64,000 bases of DNA from Mucilaginibacter conchicola. GTDB taxonomy: Bacteria; Bacteroidota; Bacteroidia; Sphingobacteriales; Sphingobacteriaceae. Shown one piece after another: positions 25,948-34,216 of the stretch (within the stretch, counting starts at the first letter, position 1; each line of letters opens with the position of its first letter). Both the position numbers and the translations under genes were made by a program. The stretch lies in NCBI RefSeq assembly GCF_003432115.1, contig NZ_QWDC01000004.1:310765-374764 (forward strand). Direction: 5' to 3'. The notes under the pieces were generated by a model. The model made no database searches and was not told the origin of the DNA. It was given only the letters and a program-made list of their open reading frames with translations.

Positions 25948-26034
25948 TCAGCGTTAGCGATAGCAGCGGATACCGGCCCTCGCGCCTAAGGCCTGCAGGC
26001 GTATGAGCGGATAGCGCGGGCCGCAGGTAACGTA
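25948..26034. repeat. Family G repeat (GGATACCGGCCC type)
   Basis: Contains 'agcagcggataccggccc' on the left and 'gagcggatagcgcgggcc' on the right; ggccctcgcg and cgcgggcc form the core inverted repeat. G/C-rich against an A/T-rich background. Only one copy in the window. Confidence 0.6.
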
Positions 26035-26112
26035 ATAACCTTTAAATTATAACCTCATTAAAAAAGTACCAATTAATGACACGCTGTTTAAACACAATAT
26101 AAGATAAAGTCT

Positions 26113-26120
26113 TACCTTTG
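26113..26120 (+). promoter_or_regulatory. -7 box (TACCTTTG) for purF
   Basis: An exact TAnnTTTG match 17 nt before the purF ATG. A loose TGTTTA lies about 23 nt further upstream where the -33 box is expected. Confidence 0.6.
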
Positions 26121-26137
26121 CGTGCTCATTCCCAATC

Positions 26138-28045
26138 ATGAGCGATCAGATTAAACATGAATGCGGTGTGGCATTTATCCGCTTATTAAAGCCACTCTCT
26201 TATTATCAGAAAAAGTACGGCACTGCGCTGTACGGATTAAACAAGCTTTACCTTTTAATGGAAAAACAGCACAACCGCGGGCAAGACGGTGCGGGTGTTG
26301 CTACCATTAAACTGGATATTGAGCCCGGTAAACGCTACATAAGCAGGCACCGATCGATGGCTTCAAATGCTGTGGCTGATATTTTCGAATACATCCAGAA
26401 AAAGTTTGCTGAGATACAAAAGGAGATGCCTGAGAAAATGGCTGATACCGAATGGCTCAAAGAGCACGTAAGCTTTACCGGCGAAGTGTTATTGGGCCAT
26501 TTGCGTTATGGTACGCACGGTAAAAACAGCATTGAGAGCTGTCACCCTTTTCTGCGCCAGAACAACTGGATGACCCGTAACCTGGTTATTGCCGGTAACT
26601 TTAACATGACCAATGTTGATGAGTTGCTGCAACAGCTTTACGAGCTTGGCCAGCACCCTAAGGAGCAGGCTGATACCGTAACTGTGCTGGAGAAAATTGG
26701 CCACTTTTTGGATACCGAGAACCAAGGCTTGTTTGACCAGTACAAACGCGAGGGCATGAATGATAACCGCGAGATCAGCAAGATGATAGCGAACGACCTT
26801 GACGTTGCCAAAATTCTGACCAAATCTGCCAAGAACTGGGATGGTGGTTATACCATTGTAGGTATCATGGGTCATGGTGATGCTTTCGTAATGCGCGACC
26901 CATCAGGTATTCGCCCGGCGTACTACTTCCAGAATGATGAGATTGTAGTGGCTGCTTCTGAGCGCCCTGCTTTGCAGACAGCCTTTAATATTCCGGTTGA
27001 GGAAATCAAGGAAATTAAGCCTGGTCATGCGCTGATCGTTAAGAAGAACGGTCAGATATCTGAGGATATGTTCAGCGAGCCTAAAGAGAAAAAATCATGT
27101 TCATTTGAGCGGATCTATTTCTCGCGCGGCAGCGATAGTTCTATCTACCGCGAGCGTAAACAACTGGGCCGTTTGCTTTGTCCGCAGATATTGGATGTGG
27201 TTAACAACGACATCAAGAACACCGTATTCTCATATATCCCTAACACTGCCGAGGTTGCGTTTTACGGCATGGTTGAGGGTGTACACAAATACATTAAAAA
27301 ATACCAGCGCGACAGGCTCCTGAACCGTGCTGATAAAATTAGCGAAGAAGAGTTAACTGAGGTTTTAGCGCTTGCGCCACGCGTGGAGAAGATAGCTATT
27401 AAGGATGTTAAGCTGCGTACATTTATTACCCAGGATGCCGACCGCAGCGAGATGGTGGCCCACGTTTATGACAGCACTTACGGCCTGATAAAACGTGATA
27501 ACGATACGCTGGTGGTATTAGACGACTCTATTGTTCGTGGTACTACGCTGAAACAAAGCATTCTGAAGATCTTAGACCGCCTTGGTCCTAAAAAAGTGGT
27601 GGTGGTATCATCCGCACCGCAGATCCGTTACCCGGATTGTTACGGTATCGATATGTCGCGTATGGGCGAGTTTGTTGCTTTTGAGGCAGCTATTAACTTG
27701 TTGAAAGAACAGGGTAAAGAAGATATCATTATCGATGTTTACAACAAATGTAAAGCCAGCACAGATGTACCTAAAGAAGAGGTGGAGAACTACGTAAAAG
27801 CTATTTACGCTCCGTTTACTGATCAGGAAATATCTGACCGTATTGCTAAGATCATCACCCCGGCAAACATCAAAGCGGAAGTACATGTGCTTTACCAAAC
27901 TCTGGATAACCTGCACAAAGCCTGCCCTGATCACCTGGGCGACTGGTACTTTAGCGGCGATTACCCAACCCCGGGTGGTAACAAAGTTGTAAACCGCGCC
28001 TTTGTTAACTGGATGGAAGGTAATAACCAAAGAGCTTATATGTAA
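26138..28045 (+). CDS. purF: Amidophosphoribosyltransferase, long Bacteroidota form
   Basis: Commits PRPP to purine synthesis by transferring the glutamine amide nitrogen. The N-terminal glutaminase has the nucleophile C9 (HECGVAF), preceded by eight residues that would be removed if processed as in Bacillus PurF, and 'EKQHNRGQDGAGVA'. The PRPP-binding loop 'VVLDDSIVRGTTL' is at about 458-470. At 635 residues it is over 100 longer than the classic enzyme, with extra sequence between the domains (about 195-235) and at the C-terminus. The call rests on both catalytic modules; a variant role cannot be excluded. Confidence 0.85.
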   Translation: MSDQIKHECGVAFIRLLKPLSYYQKKYGTALYGLNKLYLLMEKQHNRGQDGAGVATIKLDIEPGKRYISRHRSMASNAVADIFEYIQKKFAEIQKEMPEKMADTEWLKEHVSFTGEVLLGHLRYGTHGKNSIESCHPFLRQNNWMTRNLVIAGNFNMTNVDELLQQLYELGQHPKEQADTVTVLEKIGHFLDTENQGLFDQYKREGMNDNREISKMIANDLDVAKILTKSAKNWDGGYTIVGIMGHGDAFVMRDPSGIRPAYYFQNDEIVVAASERPALQTAFNIPVEEIKEIKPGHALIVKKNGQISEDMFSEPKEKKSCSFERIYFSRGSDSSIYRERKQLGRLLCPQILDVVNNDIKNTVFSYIPNTAEVAFYGMVEGVHKYIKKYQRDRLLNRADKISEEELTEVLALAPRVEKIAIKDVKLRTFITQDADRSEMVAHVYDSTYGLIKRDNDTLVVLDDSIVRGTTLKQSILKILDRLGPKKVVVVSSAPQIRYPDCYGIDMSRMGEFVAFEAAINLLKEQGKEDIIIDVYNKCKASTDVPKEEVENYVKAIYAPFTDQEISDRIAKIITPANIKAEVHVLYQTLDNLHKACPDHLGDWYFSGDYPTPGGNKVVNRAFVNWMEGNNQRAYM

Positions 28046-28096
28046 TTTTTGACGCTAAAGCTGAAAGGTAAAAGGCCAAAGTTTTTAATAATATAG

Positions 28097-28128
28097 TCCC
28101 TCTTCGTTTTTGCGGAGAGGGATTTTTT
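28097..28128 (+). terminator. Intrinsic terminator after purF
   Basis: The arms tccctct and agaggga (with c/g pairs inside) are followed by six T, about 50 nt after the purF stop. Confidence 0.8.
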
Positions 28129-28140
28129 GTTGAATGATTT

Positions 28141-28207
28141 TGTCATGGTGAGCTCGTCGAACCACTATTCGCGCGGCGAGGTCTTCGAGAGGCTCAGACT
28201 GACAACA
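28141..28207. repeat. Family C palindromic element (CATGGTGAGC type)
   Basis: The left arm tgtcatggtgagctcgtcga pairs imperfectly with the right arm tcgagaggctcagactgaca. A solo left half is at 60730-60755. Confidence 0.7.
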
Positions 28208-28263
28208 ATATAAATGCGCTAAAAAATAAATCAACTAACCTACCGCATTCGCCATTGCTTAAC

Positions 28264-28271
28264 TATTTTTG
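28264..28271 (+). promoter_or_regulatory. -7 box (TATTTTTG) just before pabB
   Basis: An exact TAnnTTTG match with only seven bases before the chosen ATG at 28279. It also lies inside the longer TTG-initiated frame, which argues against that start. Confidence 0.45.
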
Positions 28272-28278
28272 CTGCGTG

Positions 28279-29541
28279 ATGAGCCGGCTAACCGATATTG
28301 ATTCTTTTAAACAAAAGGCCCTGCAATGGGCTGCCGGGTTTGATACCTGTTGTTATCTGGATAGTCATAATTTTACGAACCCTTACGGTAAATTTGATAC
28401 GCTGATAGCTGTGGGAAGCAAAGCTGTACTCAAAGCTGATGCCGGCGACGCCTTTGCGCAATTAGAAGCCTTCAGGGCGACGAACCCTGGTTGGGTGATG
28501 GGTTTCTTAGGTTACGACCTAAAGAACGAGGTAGAGGCGCTTAGCTCTGCCAATGTCGATTACCTGAACTTTCCTGATCTATATTTTTTTGTGCCGGAGA
28601 CCATTATTCGTATAAAAGGGGATGAGATAATGGTTGATGGGGGAGATATAAATGATATACTTGAAGCCGGGACGAGATTCGAACTCGTACCATCTATGAA
28701 GCAACGCGCGGTTAATTTCAAACCACGTTTTTCTAAAAACGAATATACGGAATCTATTGAGCAAATAAAGCAGCACATTGTGCGTGGCGATATCTACGTA
28801 ACCAATTTTTGCCAGGAGTTTTATGCTGATGATACAGAGGTAGATCCGCTGATGGTGTACGATAGGCTGAAAGCTGTTTCGCCTACGCCGTTCTCTACTT
28901 TTTTTAAATGGGAAGGGAACTACATCATCTGTGCCTCGCCCGAACGTTTTATGGCCAAACGGGGTAATAAACTCATCTCGCAACCCATAAAAGGCACCGC
29001 CCGCCGCGACGCGGATGCACTGGTTGACCAAAGCCTGATAGAGGAACTACGCAATCATCCCAAAGAGCTGCAGGAAAACGTAATGATAGTTGACCTGGTG
29101 CGTAATGATCTTACCCGCTCAGCCAAACAAGGTACCGTACGCGCCGAAGAGCTTTACGGTATACAAAGCTTTGCCCAGGTGCACCAGATGGTATCAACCG
29201 TGGTATGCGAAAAGCGCGAGGATATCAGTGATGTGCAGGCTATTAAAAATACCTTCCCCATGGGCAGCATGACGGGGGCGCCCAAATTAAGCGCTATGCA
29301 GCTGATGGAGCGCTACGAACGCAGCAAACGCGGCGTGTACTCCGGCGCGGTGGGGTATTTTAGTCCCGATGGTGATTTTGATTTTAACGTGGTGATACGC
29401 ACGCTGCTGTACAGCTCTGCTAATAAATATCTTTCCTTCCACGTAGGCAGCGCTATTACCTACCATGCTGATGCGGAGAAAGAGTACGAGGAATGTTTAC
29501 TGAAAGCTAAGGCGATATTTGAGGTGCTGGGGGAATTATAA
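28279..29541 (+). CDS. pabB: Aminodeoxychorismate synthase component I (chorismate-binding)
   Basis: Converts chorismate and ammonia to 4-amino-4-deoxychorismate for folate. The C-terminal chorismate-binding domain shows 'QPIKGTARRD', 'ENVMIVDLVRNDL', 'FPMGSMTGAPK' and 'GVYSGAVGYFSPDGDFDFNV' (core YSGAVGYF). Anthranilate synthase TrpE shares this fold; 'PIKGT' is the form associated with PabB-type enzymes, so the call is likely but not certain. No glutaminase partner (pabA) is adjacent. Start chosen at ATG 28279, eight codons inside a longer TTG frame. Confidence 0.85.
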   Translation: MSRLTDIDSFKQKALQWAAGFDTCCYLDSHNFTNPYGKFDTLIAVGSKAVLKADAGDAFAQLEAFRATNPGWVMGFLGYDLKNEVEALSSANVDYLNFPDLYFFVPETIIRIKGDEIMVDGGDINDILEAGTRFELVPSMKQRAVNFKPRFSKNEYTESIEQIKQHIVRGDIYVTNFCQEFYADDTEVDPLMVYDRLKAVSPTPFSTFFKWEGNYIICASPERFMAKRGNKLISQPIKGTARRDADALVDQSLIEELRNHPKELQENVMIVDLVRNDLTRSAKQGTVRAEELYGIQSFAQVHQMVSTVVCEKREDISDVQAIKNTFPMGSMTGAPKLSAMQLMERYERSKRGVYSGAVGYFSPDGDFDFNVVIRTLLYSSANKYLSFHVGSAITYHADAEKEYEECLLKAKAIFEVLGEL

Positions 29542-29583
29542 CAATATTCCAAATATTCGATTTTTAGAAAATTGTTATATTTA
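29537..29583 (+). promoter_or_regulatory. Promoter and possible operator of the toxin-antitoxin pair
   Basis: TATATTTA at 29576-29583 resembles the -7 box, 17 nt before the antitoxin ATG. Around it, tataacaat (29537-29545) and attgttata (29571-29579) form a perfect 9-bp inverted repeat overlapping the box. Between them AATATTC occurs twice, 9 nt apart (29543 and 29552). Such symmetry over the promoter fits autoregulation by a toxin-antitoxin complex. Confidence 0.5.
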
Positions 29584-29600
29584 CTTAAAACAAGAAAGCG

Positions 29601-29837
29601 ATGTCACTACAATATATATCTGATGATGCAGGCAATCATACTGCGGTTATCATACCCATCAACGAATGGAACGAGATAACTGCGAAACATGCTGACTTAA
29701 AAGAATTGCAGGATAAGCCTGAGTCTGCAGTAAAAAAGAAGCCTTCTGAATATGCCGGGACGATGAGTAAAGAAGAGGCGCAAAAGTTCATTGAGTATGT
29801 TGAACAAAGCCGCAACGAATGGGAAAGAGATTTTTGA
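29601..29837 (+). CDS. Antitoxin of a type II toxin-antitoxin pair (VapB-like)
   Basis: A 78-residue acidic/charged protein starting 'MSLQYISDDAGNHTAVIIPI', which suits a short beta strand for DNA binding followed by helices that wrap the toxin. The C-terminal part ('KEEAQKFIEYVEQSRNEWERDF', last residues EWERDF) overlaps the toxin gene by 19 nt. The assignment depends mainly on its place and size relative to the PIN toxin; the exact antitoxin family is not recognised. Confidence 0.75.
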   Translation: MSLQYISDDAGNHTAVIIPINEWNEITAKHADLKELQDKPESAVKKKPSEYAGTMSKEEAQKFIEYVEQSRNEWERDF

Positions 29838-30196
29838 TCGACACAAATGTATTAGTCGATTTTCAGGTACGATCCCTTCCGCAAAAAGGTTTGGACTTCG
29901 TTTCTGAGGCTATCGATGATTCTTTTATCATATCATTTGTAAACTACATAGAGTTTTTAGGATATAACCATATATCCGAATCAATGGAAAGTTTTATAAA
30001 GCTGGCTACGGTTGTTGAGATTGATAAGAATATTATCAACCAGACAATAAAGATCCGTAAAGAAACCAGCCTGAAACTCCCCGACGCAATTATTGCCGCT
30101 ACTGCAATTACGAACAATTACACGCTTATCAGCCGCAACTATAAAGACTTCAAGGCTATAGAAGGTTTGGATTGGATAAATCCACACGAACTTTAA
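29819..30196 (+). CDS. PIN-domain toxin (VapC-like ribonuclease)
   Basis: A 125-residue PIN domain. VapC toxins cleave RNA with a cluster of acidic residues: here D8 (LIDTNVLVDF), E45 (NYIEFLG), D89 (LKLPDAIIAATA) and N107/D110 (ISRNYKDF). Size and motif spacing are typical and nothing key is missing. It overlaps the antitoxin by 19 nt in another frame, so the two are translationally linked. The stop is 5 nt from the convergent DUF2071 gene. Confidence 0.88.
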   Translation: MGKRFLIDTNVLVDFQVRSLPQKGLDFVSEAIDDSFIISFVNYIEFLGYNHISESMESFIKLATVVEIDKNIINQTIKIRKETSLKLPDAIIAATAITNNYTLISRNYKDFKAIEGLDWINPHEL

Positions 30197-30200
30197 TTTT

Positions 30201-30950
30201 CTACTCCGGCAATACCGGCGCAAACAATAACTTATCCGCTATCCTTACCGCAATTTCAGATCCATTGGCCCAAAATGCCGAGAACGGTTTCGCACTCAGA
30301 TATGGCACAAAAGCTTCGCCGTACAATTCTTTTATATCTGCTTCAAATACGTAGTCTTTCACTTCGGCTATTTGCCATTGGATATGCTCTACTTCGTACT
30401 GCATGGTCTTGTGCACATTAAGGCGGTTATAACCCCAGTAATGCTCAAAAATAAACTCTTCGGCACTGCCGGGTTCAATGGGTTTTAAACTGTTGCGCAC
30501 GGTTACGCCCAGTTTGTTCCAGTTGCCTTTTAGCTTCCACTCGTACAGAAAATTGGTATGGTCCGCGCCATCCTTAGTGATGGAATGGCGCATAGGCAGG
30601 GCGCGATAGTGTTCTTTGTAAAGATTATTGGCTATGAGAACGATCATGCTCTTCGGCACCAGTTCGCTGATGAACACTGCGCCGCGTTTCCATTGCTTGC
30701 CATCAAAATGGCGTACGTAAAAACGCAGGTTCACTTCCTCGAAATTTACATGCCCCGGCCATTTTACGCCCATCACGCGGGTTTCTTTAAACAGGAAACC
30801 AACCATGCTTACCAGGCATTTGCCTTCCCAAAGGTCTATCTCGGTGTAGGCAGGCAGATAGGGTTTCAATATCTCAGGATCAACCTCGTAATTAAGCATT
30901 ACCAGGTTGCGCCATTGGGCAGTTAGGAAACGAGATTTAGATGCAGCCAT
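30201..30950 (-). CDS. DUF2071 (YqjF-like) protein
   Basis: 249 residues beginning 'FLTAQWRNLVMLNYEVDP', the characteristic opening of the DUF2071 family ('W..L..l.y.v....l...lP'), followed by 'CLVSMVGFLFKETRVMG'. The fold is acetoacetate-decarboxylase-like; no enzymatic activity is established. It starts at ATG 30950 and is transcribed alone toward the toxin-antitoxin pair. Confidence 0.82.
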   Translation of the reverse strand: MAASKSRFLTAQWRNLVMLNYEVDPEILKPYLPAYTEIDLWEGKCLVSMVGFLFKETRVMGVKWPGHVNFEEVNLRFYVRHFDGKQWKRGAVFISELVPKSMIVLIANNLYKEHYRALPMRHSITKDGADHTNFLYEWKLKGNWNKLGVTVRNSLKPIEPGSAEEFIFEHYWGYNRLNVHKTMQYEVEHIQWQIAEVKDYVFEADIKELYGEAFVPYLSAKPFSAFWANGSEIAVRIADKLLFAPVLPE

Positions 30951-31000
30951 TACTTGATTAACCTGTAGAATGACTTTAGTGTTTTAATAAGTTCATTAAT

Positions 31001-31118
31001 TGACTCACCCCCAACCCCTCTCTACTTTGCAAAGAGGGGAGCTTTTCTTCTTCCCTTTTCTTACCTTCTTTCCGCTTGCGGAGAGAGGGTCGCGCACGCA
31101 GTGCCGCGGGGTGAGTTA
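31001..31118. repeat. Family F element (TGACTCACCCC ... GGGGTGAGTTA)
   Basis: The left end tgactcacccccaacccctc contains a hairpin around 'tttgcaaagagggg'; the right end 'ccgcggggtgagtta' mirrors the left. A relative is at 57121-57261. It occupies the gap between the DUF2071 promoter and the terminator of the M48 gene. Confidence 0.65.
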
Positions 31119-31120
31119 AA

Positions 31121-31160
31121 ACACAAAGGTCACGAAGCTTAACTCAGTGACCTTTGTAAA
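31121..31160 (-). terminator. Intrinsic terminator of the plsY-M48 unit
   Basis: Perfect 11-bp arms acaaaggtcac (31123-31133) and gtgacctttgt (31147-31157) around a 13-nt loop, with T-rich sequence on the minus-strand 3' side. It lies 20 nt past the M48 gene stop. Confidence 0.7.
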
Positions 31161-31179
31161 TATTATGATTAGCTTACCC

Positions 31180-31983
31180 TTACGGCTTGTAATATTTCAT
31201 CGCCTCTGGTATCAGATTTTGGATGTTGGCAATACGTGTGGCATCAGAGGGGTGGGTGCTTAAAAACTCGGGCTGGGCACCGCCTTTGCTTTGGGCTGCC
31301 ATGCGCTGCCAAAAGGCTACTGCCTCATGCGGGTCATAACCTGCCATTGCCATAAAAGTAAGGCCAAGGCGGTCGGCTTCTGATTCTTGTGCGCGTGAGT
31401 ATTTTAACAAGGCTAACTGTCCGCCTACGCCGTAAAGCGTGTTGATGGCTGTTTGTGTGGCTGATGATTGCCTGCCTGCTGCTACGCCCACGGCTGCGCC
31501 GCCGGCCTGCAGGGCCAGTTGCTGTGATAAGCGCTCTGCCGAGTGGCGTGCAATAGCGTGGCCTATCTCGTGGCCCATTACAACGGCTAAACCTGCATCG
31601 GTTTTGGTAACGGGTAGCAGACCGGTATAAACGGCAACTTTACCGCCGGGCATACACCATGCATTCACCTCATCGCTTTGTATCAAATTAAATTCCCAGG
31701 CAAACTGGTATTTATCGGCATAACCGTTTTGTTGCAGGTAACGCTCAATAGCGCTCGCCAAACGGCTTCCTATTACCTTAACCTTTTGTGATTCGGTACC
31801 GGTATTAATAACCTTGGTTTTAGGGTCTGATAATAATTGCTTGTAGCTGGCTGCTGCGGCAGGGTTAACTTCACTGTCGCTTACTAAGCTTAACTGTGAA
31901 CGGCCCGTTAAAGGCACGGTTGAACAAGCGTAAAGACCTACAGCTAATGTAGCTGCAGCAAGTGTGAGTTTTAGATTTTTCAT
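31180..31983 (-). CDS. M48-family metallopeptidase lipoprotein
   Basis: 267 residues: lipoprotein signal with lipobox LYAC (C20), then a peptidase M48 domain with the zinc site HEIGH at 138-142 and the third ligand region ESEAD at 200-204. 'NAWCMPGGKVAVYTGLL' is the usual substrate-cleft strand. The closest known proteins are periplasmic LoiP/BepA-type proteases for envelope quality control, so membrane-anchored periplasmic activity is likely. It lies 6 nt downstream of plsY on the same strand. Confidence 0.9.
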   Translation of the reverse strand: MKNLKLTLAAATLAVGLYACSTVPLTGRSQLSLVSDSEVNPAAAASYKQLLSDPKTKVINTGTESQKVKVIGSRLASAIERYLQQNGYADKYQFAWEFNLIQSDEVNAWCMPGGKVAVYTGLLPVTKTDAGLAVVMGHEIGHAIARHSAERLSQQLALQAGGAAVGVAAGRQSSATQTAINTLYGVGGQLALLKYSRAQESEADRLGLTFMAMAGYDPHEAVAFWQRMAAQSKGGAQPEFLSTHPSDATRIANIQNLIPEAMKYYKP

Positions 31984-31989
31984 GGGGTA

Positions 31990-32637
31990 TCAGGCTGTTT
32001 TTTTCTTGAACAAATTTACTTTCGACTCCTTACCCTTCAATAATCGCTCTATATTTTTTTGATGTGTTACTAATACCAGTATAAATATGCACATCCCATA
32101 TATGATGACCGATTTTACATACACCGGGAAAATAAACGTTACACCGATGGGATATATAAAACCTGCCAGTATAGATGATAGGGATACATAACGGGTTATC
32201 AGCAGCGTTACAATAAATACCGATACGCAGAGTAAAGCAGCCGGCAAGTTAATAGCCAATATCATTCCAAAAAGAGTGGCAATGCCTTTACCGCCCCTAA
32301 AACCGGCAAATACCGGGAACAAATGGCCCATTACTGCTGCTACACCCAAAGCCAGCTGTAAATTAACAAAAGCGATAGAATGGAACGCGCCAGTAGTACT
32401 TACACCAACCATGTACGCAAGATTGGTAGCCGTCCATCCTTTAAGGATGTCTAACAGCATTACAGGGATACCTGCTTTTTTGCCCAGCACGCGGAAGGTA
32501 TTGGTAGCACCGGCATTGCCGCTGCCGTATTCCCTTACATCAATGTTGTAAAAGGCCTGCCCGATCCAAACAGCAGTTGGAATAGAACCGAACAGATAAG
32601 CAAGAATAAGCGCCGAAATCGAGTAGATTGATAGCAT
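31990..32637 (-). CDS. plsY: Glycerol-3-phosphate acyltransferase
   Basis: Transfers acyl groups from acyl-phosphate to glycerol-3-phosphate, the first step of phospholipid synthesis, in the inner membrane. 215 residues with five hydrophobic segments and the family motifs 'YLFGSIPTAVWIGQ', 'GSGNAGATNTFRVLG' and 'GFRGGKGIATLFG'. The C-terminus is basic. It is first gene of a two-gene unit with the M48 lipoprotein. Confidence 0.95.
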   Translation of the reverse strand: MLSIYSISALILAYLFGSIPTAVWIGQAFYNIDVREYGSGNAGATNTFRVLGKKAGIPVMLLDILKGWTATNLAYMVGVSTTGAFHSIAFVNLQLALGVAAVMGHLFPVFAGFRGGKGIATLFGMILAINLPAALLCVSVFIVTLLITRYVSLSSILAGFIYPIGVTFIFPVYVKSVIIYGMCIFILVLVTHQKNIERLLKGKESKVNLFKKKTA

Positions 32638-32695
32638 CTGCCTGCAATATTATTAATTTGCCGTAATAACCGCAATATAGTTATTATAATGTTAC

Positions 32696-32832
32696 GAGCC
32701 CCTCTAAATCTCCCCCCGAAAGGGGAGACTTTAAGCTGCCTCTTATTAAAGATTTTAACTGGCTCTCCTCCGCTATTTGGGATGGAGACTTTTAAAGCCC
32801 TCCCTTTCGGGGAGGGTTTGGGTGGGGCTCAG
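32696..32832. repeat. Composite element of two CCCCxxAAGGGG hairpins
   Basis: The outer ends gagcccctc and ggtggggctc are inverted. Inside lie two hairpins, ccccccgaaaggggaga and ccctccctttcggggaggg. It fills most of the 197-nt gap between plsY and nadC and ends 3 nt before the nadC stop. A solo hairpin of the same type forms the lon 3' end (40908-40939). Confidence 0.7.
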
Positions 32833-32834
32833 GC

Positions 32835-33677
32835 TTATACAGCTTTAAGACTAAGATCTAAACTTTTAACCGAGTGGGTTAACGCGCCCACAGATATATA
32901 ATCTACACCGCAATCAGCATAATCGCGGATATTATCAATAGTGATACCGCCCGATGCCTCGGTAACGTATTGGCCTTTAATAACAGCCACAGCCTGGCGC
33001 AAATCATCAAAGTTGAAGTTATCCAGCATAATGCGGTTTACATTGCCGGTTTGCAATACCTGCTCCAGTTCATCAAGGTTGCGTACCTCGATCTCGATGG
33101 CCAGTTTGCGACCGGTTTTTTGCAGATAATTGTTGGCATTCTCAATGGCCTGGCGTATGCCGCCCGAGTAATCAACATGGTTATCTTTTATCAGGATCAT
33201 ATCATACAAGCCAATACGGTGGTTTACGCCACCACCTATGCGCACAGCCCATTTCTCCAGGTAGCGCAAGCCGGGCGTGGTTTTGCGGGTATCTAATACT
33301 TTGGCGTTGGTGCCCTCTAAAAGTTTTACAATATCGTGGGTGCGGGTAGCAATACCGCTCATACGCTGCATGCAGTTAAGTACCAGTCGCTCGGCTTTCA
33401 AAATGCTTTGGGCATCGCCCTCAACTTCCAATGCAACATCTTTTGGTTTTACCGCAGCACCATCTCTAAGAAAAATGTTCAGCTTAAGGTTAGGGTCAAC
33501 CTCGCGAAAGATCTCTTCGGCAAGTTCAACGCCGGCCAATATGCCGGTATCTTTTACCAGTAACCTGGCTTTGCCCTGTGTGCCTGCATCAATGGTGGCA
33601 AGTGATGTATGGTCGCCATCGCCAACATCCTCGCTTAAGGCATTTTGTATGAATTGATGTATAATTTCCTTATCCAA
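32835..33677 (-). CDS. nadC: Nicotinate-nucleotide pyrophosphorylase (carboxylating)
   Basis: Converts quinolinate and PRPP to nicotinate mononucleotide in NAD synthesis. 280 residues with 'LNCMQRMSGIATRT', 'LDTRKTTPGLRYLEKWAVRIGGGVNHR' (core TRKTTPGLR), 'ILIKDNH', and 'EASGGITIDNIRDYA'. The start codon is TTG at 33677. An exact -7 box lies 21 nt upstream on the minus strand. It is transcribed alone; nadA/nadB are not in the window. Confidence 0.95.
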   Translation of the reverse strand: MDKEIIHQFIQNALSEDVGDGDHTSLATIDAGTQGKARLLVKDTGILAGVELAEEIFREVDPNLKLNIFLRDGAAVKPKDVALEVEGDAQSILKAERLVLNCMQRMSGIATRTHDIVKLLEGTNAKVLDTRKTTPGLRYLEKWAVRIGGGVNHRIGLYDMILIKDNHVDYSGGIRQAIENANNYLQKTGRKLAIEIEVRNLDELEQVLQTGNVNRIMLDNFNFDDLRQAVAVIKGQYVTEASGGITIDNIRDYADCGVDYISVGALTHSVKSLDLSLKAV

Positions 33678-33698
33678 ATTTTTACTTTTTTAGCGTTT

Positions 33699-33706
33699 CA
33701 AAAGTA
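33699..33706 (-). promoter_or_regulatory. -7 box (TACTTTTG) for nadC
   Basis: CAAAAGTA on the plus strand gives an exact TAnnTTTG box on the minus strand, 21 nt before the TTG start. Confidence 0.5.
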
Positions 33707-33724
33707 AAAACAATCAGCGATTAA

Positions 33725-34117
33725 TTAGGTTTTTTCGCTTTCAATACGCATCTCTATGATTTCCATGGTTTTACCCACTTCCTTAAGCGTATAGGTTATC
33801 CTGAATTTACCTTTATCCGTAACTAATGATATCACGGCATAGTTATAATTAACATTTGAACTTATGCGGTGCAATATTTTTACAGCATGCGGTTTATGCT
33901 CTTTGAAAAATTTATCCAGCAACATTTCGGCCTGTGCCTTTGAGTAGGTGTTGGCCTCATCCATCAACGTGATATCCAAATTGGCCGAAAAATAAGCGGC
34001 TATTTCATGGGTGTTGCCCTTCTTAAACAATTCGGCAATTTTTTCAATAGGGCCTGCGTTCACTACCACGGGTAGTAAGAAAAGTAGGGTAAGTAATGGC
34101 AGGTTATGTAGTTTCAT
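33725..34117 (-). CDS. DUF4783-like secreted protein
   Basis: About 130 residues from ATG 34117: a signal peptide (to VVVNAG, about residue 20) then an NTF2-like small domain ('IEKIAELFKKGNTHEIAAYF...ISSNVNYNYAVISLVTDKG', core NTHEIAAYFS) that matches what I know of DUF4783, a family often beside nadC. No catalytic function is known. The longer TTG frame from 34162 adds residues before the signal peptide and is rejected. Divergent from gpmI. Confidence 0.75.
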   Translation of the reverse strand: MKLHNLPLLTLLFLLPVVVNAGPIEKIAELFKKGNTHEIAAYFSANLDITLMDEANTYSKAQAEMLLDKFFKEHKPHAVKILHRISSNVNYNYAVISLVTDKGKFRITYTLKEVGKTMEIIEMRIESEKT

Positions 34118-34204
34118 CTCTAAGTATACGACAGTTGAAGTACCAAAAAGTTGCACCGCCAATAAAAAAGGTGACGTTTAAGTTTAATGTTTAAACGTTG
34201 CTTT

Positions 34205-34212
34205 TATATTTG
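34205..34212 (+). promoter_or_regulatory. -7 box (TATATTTG) just before gpmI
   Basis: An exact TAnnTTTG match four bases before the GTG start at 34217 and inside the longer ATG 34187 frame. If used, transcription would begin at or next to the GTG. Confidence 0.5.
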
Positions 34213-34216
34213 CATT

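Noticed and set aside
34187-34216. ATG 34187 as the gpmI start
   Set aside because: Ten extra residues foreign to the family, and the codons overlap an exact promoter box. GTG 34217 fits the family N-terminus.
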